Shown here in pieces: positions 16,228 to 25,124 of a stretch of DNA of 45,247 bases. The stretch is taken from assembly GCA_023091735.1 (NCBI GenBank), contig JALKBU010000364.1, positions 1-45,247 on the forward strand, in the 5' to 3' direction. The position numbers and the translations under genes are program-made. This DNA is from Trichomonas tenax (taxonomy: Eukaryota > Parabasalia > Trichomonadida > Trichomonadidae). How positions within the stretch are numbered: the first letter of the stretch is position 1; every line of letters begins with the position of its first letter. The notes beneath the pieces are model-generated. The model worked only from the letters and a program-made list of their open reading frames with translations, was not told the origin of the DNA and made no database searches.

Positions 16228-17960
16228 GGGTCCACTATGGCCAAACTTCCTGTATCGTCCTTCACTTTTTTGGTGTATTTTTCACTTATTTATGTACGAG
16301 AAAAAATGTTAAAAATTCATTAAAAAACAACTTTCTTGATTTTGTTTTCCCTCATACTAAGGAATAATTGTTTGAAGTATCACGGCTTAATTTTAACTTT
16401 TTAACAATATCATTAATATCTCCTAGGAAAAAGGCGTAATGATTTAGCACTTTAATGGATATTTGAATGTCTATATGCTAATGAATACGTTGGTAATGGT
16501 AAAGTAGCAAAATAAACAAGTGGGCCCTAAAATTTCATTGCATAGATCTTAAAGTTACCATTTGCTAATATTATCATGAACCAATATTAATAATAAGTAG
16601 ATTCAACTGAAATACAATCATATTCTTGATGTAGAAGCCGAGATTCAAAAAAAAAGTTTTTGAGTTGCAATTCGATAATTTGTTTTCATGTTTAATATTC
16701 ATACTACAGTGCATTGTTGTGAAATTTAGATTCATATTACAATTTGCGTGTTTTCGTCTCAAAAATCAAATATTTTCAATAAATTTGGTAGTACAATAAT
16801 TAAAATGCTTCAAACAATAGAAATTTTATCTTGAAATCGAGAAATATTCAAGTTTTTAACATTTCTTTATTCTTTTTTGGCAGCATTTTTCCTTCTGCGG
16901 TGTTGTCCCGCGACCTTCATAACTTTTTATCTGATCAATATTTTTTCGATTTGAAAGTACTTTCATGTACATATTGATAGTTGTCTATCCAGTGGTATAA
17001 ATGGCACAGTCTATATATCTATCAAATCATTGATTGCATTACAAATCGTCCAAAAATATACGATTTCCAGCATAAATGTATGCGCTACTATGCAGCATAT
17101 GATATTTTATGTGTATTATTGATTCAAATACCTCTTATACGCTTAAAATTAAAAATGCAACTAATTCATTAATTGATTTGAGGGCGATTATACACATGAA
17201 AGTTATTGAATTTGATGGGATTTGGATTTGCAGCTGTAATAATGTAAAATTTGAGAATTTTAGATTTGGTTTTATTATTTATGAGATTTTTCAATTGGAA
17301 AGTAAAAGCAGATCAAAATTTTGCTTTTGTCAGATATACAATTGCTAGCCTTGAATTATAGTTGAGATCGTGGTGATAAAAATTATGCGCTGAGACACCA
17401 TCTTTCCTCAGCGCTGCATAGTAGCGCATACATTTATGCTGGAAATCGTATATTTTTGGACGATTTGTAATGCAATCAATGATTTGATAGATATATAGAC
17501 TGTGCCATTTATACCACTGGATAGACAACTATCAATATGTACATGAAAGTACTTTCAAATCGAAAAAATATTGATCAGATAAAAAGTTATGAAGGTCGCG
17601 GGACAACACCGCAGAAGGAAAATTGTTCCCTCTTTTGTGTTTTGTACTTTTATTACTAAAATGCTGCTAAGTGATGATCAGTAAATGCATTAATGCAAGA
17701 AAAACAGGTTATAGGTTTTCACCAAAATCATGATTTTTGAAAAAAATCACGATTTTTTTTAAGTCCATGGTTTTAAAGTTTTGGTCGATTTTTAAGCGAG
17801 AGATATTAATGAATCCCCTCTGATATGCTATTTGCAAAGAATCCAATATCATTGTAAATCTAGATCTCTCTATCTTGAAAATCATCAAATTGTGTGAAAT
17901 ACGTTTTTTAGACAATCTCATAGAATATTTTGAGAGCCTATATTTGGCCATAGCAGACCC
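16228..17960. mobile_element. TTAA-flanked element with nested MULE-like insertion
   Basis: TTAA at 16224-16227 and 17961-17964 flank ends GGGTCCACTATGGCCAAA and, in reverse complement, GGGTCTGCTATGGCCAAA (16 of 18 identical). The span is 1733 bp; without the 752-bp MULE-like insert and one 9-bp duplication it would be about 970 bp. There is no transposase frame, so it is non-autonomous. A TTAA target with G-rich 5' termini fits Kolobok-type elements better than canonical piggyBac (which starts CCC); this is inference. Confidence 0.65.
16879..17630. mobile_element. MULE-like non-autonomous element, complete (752 bp)
   Basis: The terminal inverted repeats are about 218 bp each (16879-17096 and 17413-17630). 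The termini are GGCAGCATTTTTCC and, reversed, GGGAACAATTTTCC. The 316-bp interior has no real gene; it contains an 8-bp-stem hairpin GCGCTGAG/CTCAGCGC (17387-17394 and 17407-17414) at the inner edge of one arm. The flanking 9-mers TCTTTTTTG and TCTTTTGTG (one base offset at the left end) match at 8 of 9, consistent with an aged 9-bp target duplication. Each arm contains the 14-bp palindrome TGAAAGTACTTTCA (16952-16965 in the left arm). It is nested in the TTAA-type element. Confidence 0.85.
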
Positions 17961-17977
17961 TTAAAATGATCATTTTC

Positions 17978-18024
17978 CGTCATGTAAATTTTTTTTACTT
18001 CGAAAAATATTTTTGTCATGTAAC
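17978..18024 (+). promoter_or_regulatory. Two orphan CATGTAA boxes
   Basis: CGTCATGTAAA (17978-17988) and TGTCATGTAAC (18014-18024) match the -107 box of five genes, but they lie beyond the 3' end of the NAP1-like gene with no start codon of a known gene about 107 nt away. They may be the promoter of a gene destroyed by the transposons to the left. Confidence 0.3.
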
Positions 18025-18167
18025 GAAATATTTGTTTTATAAATTAGGAATTTAACATATACAATCGACTTTTCTTTTTGTTTTTTGGATGATGTAAAAA
18101 AATAATGATTTGAAAATAATCCTAAAAATATCGATATTTTTAATGAGATATAAATAAATCATTACGC

Positions 18168-21100
18168 TTATTTCCTCTTATGTTTCTTCTTGGGAGTCTT
18201 TCCTCTCTTCTTCTGATCTGTGTTAGCTCTGATGATGCTGTGGAAGTTGTAGTCCGCAGCATTTCTGAAGGCTTCTGCGACGATTGATGGTGGGAAATTC
18301 TTTGTGATTCTTCCGTACTCGATTGACTTGATCATCTTCGGGAATAAATCGATCATAATAATGAATGCAGAAATTGATGCAGCTGTCTGTGTCGTGTCGT
18401 TTCTCATGTTGACAACAACCTTTGATGCGATATCGAAGAAAAGAGCCATACCGTTAATAATATCTCTCTGATCTGTGGAGTTGCTCAATGATGGCAAAAC
18501 GTTCAAGATGCAGTCCAAACCAGCAGGATAGAGGTGGAAGTTATATGAAATGTACTCTGTTTCCGGATCGTACATGATTGTCTTCCACTTTGGTAATGCC
18601 ATTGAGAGTGAAAGGAAGAAGAAGAAGCAGAGAGTATCTGTTGTCTTGATCAATCTATTTCTGTCAATGGCAGTTCCAATGTAGTGGTAGAACGGCCTGC
18701 CAGACAAAATTTCCATGATCAAACATTCGCGCTCGTTTGGCTGACCTTGGATTCTGCTGATACTAGCATTTATAAGAGCAGAGAAGCCAGGAATTGCTAA
18801 TTCGGTGTAGTCTCTTGTAGCTTCTCTCAACAATTTTCTGATTGTCATTGTGGCACCGAGGTTGATGATCATCTTGCCAACCTCATCAAAAATCTTGTTG
18901 TTTGCTGCGTACTTCATCCATTGATGTCCACCCTTCTGGTAGTCGGCGAAGTATGAAGCGATTTCTGGAGAGTTATCCGTGTAGAAGTGATATAGTTTTG
19001 TGATAACATCAGTTGCGTGTGTGATCAAGATCCAGTCGATGTTTAAGACTGACTGCGGACCAAGGTTGACAACTAACGAATATAAAGCTCTGTAAGCGAA
19101 GAAGGTCGTCTGAGTGTTATCTTTCTCGTTCTCGAATGACCTTGAGTGTGGGAAGTACCTGAACTTTGTTGATTCTTTCTCTAAGAATGTCAAAACGTAC
19201 TTCTGGAAGATTGTGATAAGCTGTGTTGTGCCACTTAACTTTGCGAGTTCTACCGGGTTAGGTGCAGACATCTGGAACCTTGTATTGAGGTTCGAGACCT
19301 GTCCAAGGAAGTTAATCTGGTTCTCGTTGCAAGAGTGCTCGAACCTGCACTGAAGAATCTTCTGTGTGAATGGAGCTCCAATCAAGGAGAAGAGCGGCCA
19401 CATGAACTGCGTTGCAGCACTGAATGATGAGTCAACCCACTGCGGATCTAAGACTGGTTCACTGAAAAGAATTGAAGCAATGCAGTGTGTGATAGCTTCA
19501 CCAATATATCTGGCGCATGTAACTTCTGTATTGCCGAATGTGAAAGTTCCTGGCATATTGAGCATCATCATCCTGAGCTGCCAGATTGGGTTCTTGTACT
19601 TCTCTTCCTTCTCGTATTCACACTTCTGGTTGATAATGAACTCTGTTGGAATGAAGATGTGTTCGAACTGGTTCTGCTTTGTGATGCTCTGATACTTAGA
19701 TCCCTTGGAGATGTACTCGTTAAGCTGAGAGTAAACACGCTTCAAGATGTTAGCTCTGATGTTCTGCAGCTGCTGCTGTATGCGCTGGAGCTCTCCTGGT
19801 GACTGGCTAAGAGCGATTGGATCAAGATTGAAGTATGGGAAGAGCATCATGATGCAGCCGACACCATCAGCCTCGGTATTGAAATCGGCAGCGAGTTCGC
19901 TGAGGAATGTGATGTGGCGCCACATCTGGTGGAGTGGACAGAAGTTGACGAATGTCTCAACTGGCTCCATCATGAAATTGACGTGCATCCTAATTGTCTC
20001 AAGATGCTCCATGATTGACTGAAGGTGGGATGCTTTCTCTTTCGTCTTGAGAGAATTGAAGTATGTGCAAAGCCTGCCGTGTGTCATCAAGAATGATGTG
20101 GCATCATATGCAGCACCGCCATCAATTTCTTCGATATCAATAACACCCAAGAAGTTGCAGAGCTCCTTTGTCTGAGTGATGAAGTATTTCTGCCAGTCAG
20201 CGCCTGCCTGCGAAGCGTTGCTGACGAGAGCATTCAAGAAGCTTGCATCCAATGTTGCAAGGTTATATGCGAATGTTCTTGAAATGATTTGTTGAGACTT
20301 CGAGAAAACTTTGCAAGCATTGACAAGTGTTGAGAGAAGCCTCAAAGCAGCCTTCGAAGATGATTTTGCTGTGAGAATGCAATCCAATTCATAAGCACCG
20401 AAACTTGCAAGAGCAATGAAATCGTGCAAGAATTGTGAAATGTAGTTTGGATTGTAAGAAGCGATGTTCGTCACGTCGTTAATCAAACGGTTGATCGAAG
20501 AGATTCTCTTTGAGTGTGTGATCGACTGCTTTAACTGTGCATATCTTGAAATTATATTTCTTGTTTCAGCCGAGAATTTTGCGCATTTCGGATCATATGT
20601 GTTGAAGAGTTCCTTGAACTGGATTGAAAATTGACGTGTTAAATAGATTCCTGATGTTTCAGAGCAAACTGCAATCATAATCGCTTTAAAGTGCTTATTT
20701 TCAGCAATGAAAGCCGGGAACGTGAGGCAGAAGAAAACTGTTGCTTCGCGAATCAGCGGCAAATGTGCCAAACAAAGATGTTCAAGATCGAGATATGTTG
20801 ATTGAAGGTTAACCTTAGATTTCGTGAACGGATTAAACCTGTCCCAATTGATGAGAGGCCATTGGCCAAGTGCTTGAATGACGTAAGGGCCTGTTTGCGA
20901 TAATAATTGTCCCAGACTTAATGCGAAGTCGTATTTGCTTGCTTTTTCTGTTCTTGGGATCAGCATATCGAATGGATCGTTTGAAGCTCTGTTGATGAAT
21001 GTCTTTACGTCCAAAATATCGCTAGAAAATTCACCTCTGTTGAATCCAGGGCAGTAAGGAGCGCAATAGACTGCGAGCTTCACTGTTGGAAGCATGTAGA

Positions 21101-21512
21101 CGAATAATGATGCCTTAGAAAACGCGACAAATAATTTCAAAAATGTTGTTGTGAATAAATTATTCCATTTGAGATTGAAATCTACCGAAGATTCTGCCAT
21201 TTTGAACAGTATCGTTCTCGCTGAAACACACCAAGTCTTAATGTAATCCATTGCGTGTGCGATTTGTAAAATTTTTTCTTCATTATCTTGTAAAAACTTG
21301 AGACTTGGTTTAGAAAGCTTCTTAGCGTTCAAATCTCTGTTTTTTATCAATTGTTCGACTGTTTCGAATGTTGATCTTCCGTCTTTGGTCAAAAACGCTG
21401 TAGAAAGCGTCGATGTCGGGAAAACGAACATTCTTATGGACTCAGCTTTCGCAAGCATTAAGTCTATGTGCTGCACGAGAATGTGTGCCGCGTCAAAAAG
21501 CTGTGATGTCAT
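18168..21512 (-). CDS. NCKAP1: NAP1/HEM-family WAVE complex subunit
   Basis: A 1114-residue helical protein of the size of NCKAP1/NAP1/HEM (about 1100-1130). Segments align in order with the family, including PYVIQALGQWPLINWDRFN (about 220-240), NPIWQLRMMMLNMPGTFTFG (about 630-650, matching the conserved region before the family's FTPREYL block), LVVNLGPQSVLNIDWIL (the LLGPYGMKFL region) and the last helices, ending in a lysine-rich tail. NAP1 with SRA1, ABI, BRK1 and WAVE activates Arp2/3 at the cell edge; trichomonads use actin to spread on host cells. The assignment is from remembered family layout, not alignment; the SWIP and strumpellin families of similar length are the alternatives. 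CCAAAAGTGAC lies 15-25 nt upstream of the ATG. Confidence 0.7.
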   Translation of the reverse strand: MTSQLFDAAHILVQHIDLMLAKAESIRMFVFPTSTLSTAFLTKDGRSTFETVEQLIKNRDLNAKKLSKPSLKFLQDNEEKILQIAHAMDYIKTWCVSARTILFKMAESSVDFNLKWNNLFTTTFLKLFVAFSKASLFVYMLPTVKLAVYCAPYCPGFNRGEFSSDILDVKTFINRASNDPFDMLIPRTEKASKYDFALSLGQLLSQTGPYVIQALGQWPLINWDRFNPFTKSKVNLQSTYLDLEHLCLAHLPLIREATVFFCLTFPAFIAENKHFKAIMIAVCSETSGIYLTRQFSIQFKELFNTYDPKCAKFSAETRNIISRYAQLKQSITHSKRISSINRLINDVTNIASYNPNYISQFLHDFIALASFGAYELDCILTAKSSSKAALRLLSTLVNACKVFSKSQQIISRTFAYNLATLDASFLNALVSNASQAGADWQKYFITQTKELCNFLGVIDIEEIDGGAAYDATSFLMTHGRLCTYFNSLKTKEKASHLQSIMEHLETIRMHVNFMMEPVETFVNFCPLHQMWRHITFLSELAADFNTEADGVGCIMMLFPYFNLDPIALSQSPGELQRIQQQLQNIRANILKRVYSQLNEYISKGSKYQSITKQNQFEHIFIPTEFIINQKCEYEKEEKYKNPIWQLRMMMLNMPGTFTFGNTEVTCARYIGEAITHCIASILFSEPVLDPQWVDSSFSAATQFMWPLFSLIGAPFTQKILQCRFEHSCNENQINFLGQVSNLNTRFQMSAPNPVELAKLSGTTQLITIFQKYVLTFLEKESTKFRYFPHSRSFENEKDNTQTTFFAYRALYSLVVNLGPQSVLNIDWILITHATDVITKLYHFYTDNSPEIASYFADYQKGGHQWMKYAANNKIFDEVGKMIINLGATMTIRKLLREATRDYTELAIPGFSALINASISRIQGQPNERECLIMEILSGRPFYHYIGTAIDRNRLIKTTDTLCFFFFLSLSMALPKWKTIMYDPETEYISYNFHLYPAGLDCILNVLPSLSNSTDQRDIINGMALFFDIASKVVVNMRNDTTQTAASISAFIIMIDLFPKMIKSIEYGRITKNFPPSIVAEAFRNAADYNFHSIIRANTDQKKRGKTPKKKHKRK

Positions 21513-21526
21513 TTATTTGATTTTTT

Positions 21527-21537
21527 GTCACTTTTGG
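21527..21537 (-). promoter_or_regulatory. CCAAAAGTGAC box before the NAP1-like start
   Basis: It is identical over 10 bases to the box abutting the TVP23-like start, in the same orientation relative to the gene, 15-25 nt upstream of the ATG. Confidence 0.35.
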
Positions 21538-21676
21538 TATATCATCAATTGTCCCTTTTCCTTCATTATGACCATTTTCTTTCCGACAATAAGAACATTA
21601 GTGAACCTTCACTCGAAAATAGCATGTTTTTGAGATATACTGCAAGAAGCTGACTTTTTTTCCAAATGCAAACGTG
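21538..21676. other. Short spacer
   Basis: Spacer between the NAP1-like start and the TA-flanked element. No signal noticed. Confidence 0.5.
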
Positions 21677-21678
21677 TA

Positions 21679-22267
21679 GAGGTGTATTGACTTCGAGTGT
21701 CCACAGACAACATTGCCAGTATGATCAATATGCTTTAATGACGATAGGAATACACACTATCTGGTTGGATATTACTATTGTCGCTTATGTTGATCCACAA
21801 TTTACAATTTAGCAACAAATTACAAAAAGACAGCAGATGGTACATACGTATCATTATATTCCATTCAGTGATGTGTCAGTAGTTTATAAAATGATATTTA
21901 AAAATATAGATATTTTCTTATTTACTATTATGAGTTAAAAATGTATTATTAGAAGACAGTTCTGTCCGGCTGTGAGTGCACTTGAATAGCTTAAACTTGA
22001 TTGACCAAGAATATAACCAAAAATGGAAGGCAAAATTCAAAATAAATCCAAACTTTACAAATTATTTTAATTCTAAAAATTTAATATATCATTGTTAACA
22101 CAATTTCAGTCATATACAGACGATAAGTGTCAAAAAATTGATACAAAAAGTGTCTCTAACCGTTTGGTCGGGTAACTAAATGCATCCGTATATATTGCAC
22201 ATATGTATGGCATTTTAAATTCACCAATTTTGGTCGCTAAATCCCAAAAATGGAGTCAATACACTAC
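21679..22267. mobile_element. TA-flanked inverted-repeat element (mariner-type MITE candidate)
   Basis: The ends GAGGTGTATTGACTTC (21679-21694) and, in reverse complement, GTAGTGTATTGACTCC (from 22267) match at 13 of 16, with 11 identical bases in a row. TA dinucleotides flank both ends (21677-21678 and 22268-22269), as Tc1/mariner insertions require. The 589-bp body has no frame. Confidence 0.45.
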
Positions 22268-22269
22268 TA

Positions 22270-22462
22270 AACGTGTTTTTTATACAGAATTCAGTTCCAT
22301 TGGTGTGCGTGAGAATGACTGGAAAATGCACTGAATGCTATGTGTTATGCATCAATCACTCTAGAAAGAGATTGTGGAAAAAGAAATCGCCAATAACCCT
22401 TTCCAATTTATCCATCTCGTCCTGAAAATCGATCAATAACGAGTTGCTGGTCTTTCAGATCC
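22270..22462. other. Spacer of higher GC between two elements
   Basis: This stretch is less AT-rich than its surroundings. The minus strand shows a short frame, MDKLERVIGDFFFHNLFLE, followed by a stop. It may be a coding relic; the family is not recognised. Confidence 0.35.
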
Positions 22463-22471
22463 TCGCCGACT

Positions 22472-23124
22472 GGGAAAATTTTTCCTTCTACGGTGTAGTC
22501 CCGCGACCTTCATAACTTTTTATCTAATCAATATTTTTTCGATTTGAAAGTACTTTCATGTACATATTGATAGTTGTCTATCCAGTGGTATAAGTGGCAC
22601 AGTCTATACATCTATCAAATCATTGATTGCATTACAAATCGTCCAAAAATATACGATTTCCAGCATAAATGTATGCACTAATATGCAGCGCTGAGGAAAG
22701 ATGGTGTCTCAGCGCATAATTTTTTTTTCATTGCTAAATCTAAGATTCTAAAATTTTACATTATTACAGCTGCAAATCCAAATCCCATCAAATTCAATAA
22801 CTTTCATGTGTATAATCGCCCTCAAATCAATTAATGAATTAGTTGCATTTTTAATTTTAAGCGTATAAGAGGTATTTGAATCAATAATACACATAAAATA
22901 TCATATGCTGCATAGTAGCGCATACATTTATGCTGGAAATCGTATATTTTTGGACGATTTGAAATGCAAACAATGATTTGATAGATATATAGACTGTGCC
23001 ACTTACACCACTGGATATACAACTATCAATATGTACATGAAAGTACTTTCAAATCGAAAAAATATTGATCAGATAAAAAGTTATGAAGGTCGCGGGACTA
23101 CACCGTAGAAGGAAAAATACTGCC
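22472..23124. mobile_element. MULE-like non-autonomous element, complete (653 bp)
   Basis: The inverted repeats are about 218 bp (22472-22689 and 22907-23124), with termini GGGAAAATTTTTCC and, reversed, GGCAGTATTTTTCC. It has a perfect 9-bp target duplication, TCGCCGACT, at 22463-22471 and 23125-23133. The 217-bp interior is in the opposite orientation to that of the copy at 16879 and lacks about 100 bp present there. The hairpin GCGCTGAG/CTCAGCGC is conserved (22688-22695 and 22708-22715). Long inverted repeats with a 9-bp duplication are the mark of Mutator-like elements, which are known in Trichomonas. The short frames inside the arms are not genes. Confidence 0.9.
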
Positions 23125-23133
23125 TCGCCGACT

Positions 23134-24926
23134 TGCATCTGATGTAAACTATTCAAAAATATAACCTTATGAGATGAAATTTAACCTTTGCAGGAAGCTT
23201 AGAGAAACCTGGTCTGAATTTGAATAAAAAAATTTATATACTATGCTACTTCTATGTATATGCTAGATGTCTGCGGTATCAGATTTTGATAATTTCATAA
23301 TTTATTTCAACTTAAAAAAATTCGAGTTCTGATGAATTATTTTAACCTTATTTCACACAGCCCTACCTTATCGGTATTTTCATGATTTTCTTTGTTAGCT
23401 AACAACTAGGTTTTTTTTGGATCGGTGTATACATAGGAGATATCTTCTAATTCCTATTATTTACCTGAGAAACAGAAGGTCGAAATATGCTGAAAAAAGC
23501 CAGAATTGCAGGTAAAAGTGAGATGTCTGTAAAGGACATTTATGCCAAAATAAGCACACAAAACACATTTAGTTAATGTGCTTTATTTATTTTATCAACA
23601 AAAATCATTTATTTATGAGGAATAAAATTTTTCGAAAATTATAATGTTTCTACGTGAGCTCTTACGAATGTATTATGCAATTTAGATACCAACTGTAAGC
23701 TTGCTAACTCTCAACATTGTTTTGTTAATAAAAATAGAAAATCAACAATTTATTCAATGTTCGGTTGGTTTTTCATAAGATAATCCGATATGGATATACA
23801 AAATGAGCATGAAGCAGTAGTATACGAAGTGTGGTTTCTAGGTCCACCCAAAATTCTTGAATTCAGGACTCGTTTCTTTGTTCCTCACCCTTAACCGAAA
23901 AAACCTTCAGCAGCGTACCTAAAAATCCACACTTCTGAAATGTTTATAACCAATATAAAAAATTAATTAAACCCATTGATGATTTAATAACTTTTAGAAT
24001 AAATTTTTACATTTACCCCTTAGCCCCACAAAGGTGACATTTTGCGTCAAAGTGGTACCGACTGGGACACATTAATGAGTAAAAATAATGAAATGTGATG
24101 TAGTAAATGATGGAAAAAATTGTGAGGGTATTGAAAAATTGAATGAAAACTAATAATGCAAAAAAAACATAAAAACGGTCGTTTTGAATATTGAATGTAA
24201 ATAATCGTCAGCATGTTAATGAAAATATGCAGAGATGTATAATGAACAAAATATAATAAAAATTTTAAGAAAATTTATGTAAAATTAATGATATTATGCT
24301 AATGAATAATTTAAATTTTTATGAAAATTTACGATTGGAAAATTCGGTCTATTTTTAAATTCATTAAGTGATTTAGTCTCGGTTATTTATATATCAAAAT
24401 GATAATCTCGTAATAAAACTAACATTGTTTAAATATTCGCATTTATAAATAATTTCACTTAAATTGGCTATGCTATTTGTTTGACATTAAGAAAAAGTCA
24501 GTTTTCTATCAAATCTTATTTATATGAGGGAAAACTAAGATTATATATTGTTGTTTTAAACATGTTGATTTGATTATTTTAATTTTTGTTTTTCAAGAAG
24601 TCGATTAATTCAATTTTACTAATATGAAATCAAATTTGCTATAATGTTGTGTAATATCATGCATACATGTACTATTAGCTAATAAAGCAACATAACTCTC
24701 TAAAACTTTACTTAATATGTTAATTCCAAATCTAATTTTTTAAATTTAAGGAACTAAAGCCTCTTTCCTTTACAGTTAGACTCCAAATTTGATAGTAATC
24801 ATTTTAAGCAAAGGTTGTTTTTTAACAAATTTTGATGTTTCTCCCACTAAAAGGAGAAGGAAAAATCATCAAAAAAAATTTAAGGTAAATTGTCACTTTT
24901 ACTTGCAAGTCGGGCCTTAACAAAAT
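23134..24926. other. Large AT-rich spacer
   Basis: About 1.8 kb without a credible gene on either strand: stops are frequent in all frames and composition is strongly AT. No long direct repeat was noticed. Confidence 0.55.
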
Positions 24927-24984
24927 ATTGAATACCCTAAATTTTCGACCTTTGCACCTACTCTGAAAATTTAGGGTATTTGAT
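24927..24984. repeat. Perfect 16-bp-stem hairpin downstream of CAND1
   Basis: AATACCCTAAATTTTC (24931-24946) and GAAAATTTAGGGTATT (24965-24980) are exact reverse complements with an 18-nt loop. The stem extends by four more pairs, two of them G-U, to about 24927-24984. It lies about 145 nt past the CAND1 stop. Confidence 0.8.
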
Positions 24985-25124
24985 CTTTTATTGGAAATTA
25001 ATAAAAATGAGTAAGGTTCTGACAAAATTTGAATAAAATTCATAGAATCTTTCTATGAGGTCTCTCAATTTTTTTCCTCACTCCTATATTTTGACGAGCA
25101 GTTTAAAAATTAAATATTTGATTT

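Noticed and set aside
16981..17528. Repeated 60-79 residue open frames (MSIQWYKWHSLY type) in the MULE-like arms
   Set aside because: They lie in the inverted repeats, occur on both strands by symmetry, and lack any coding character; they are by-products of the repeat.
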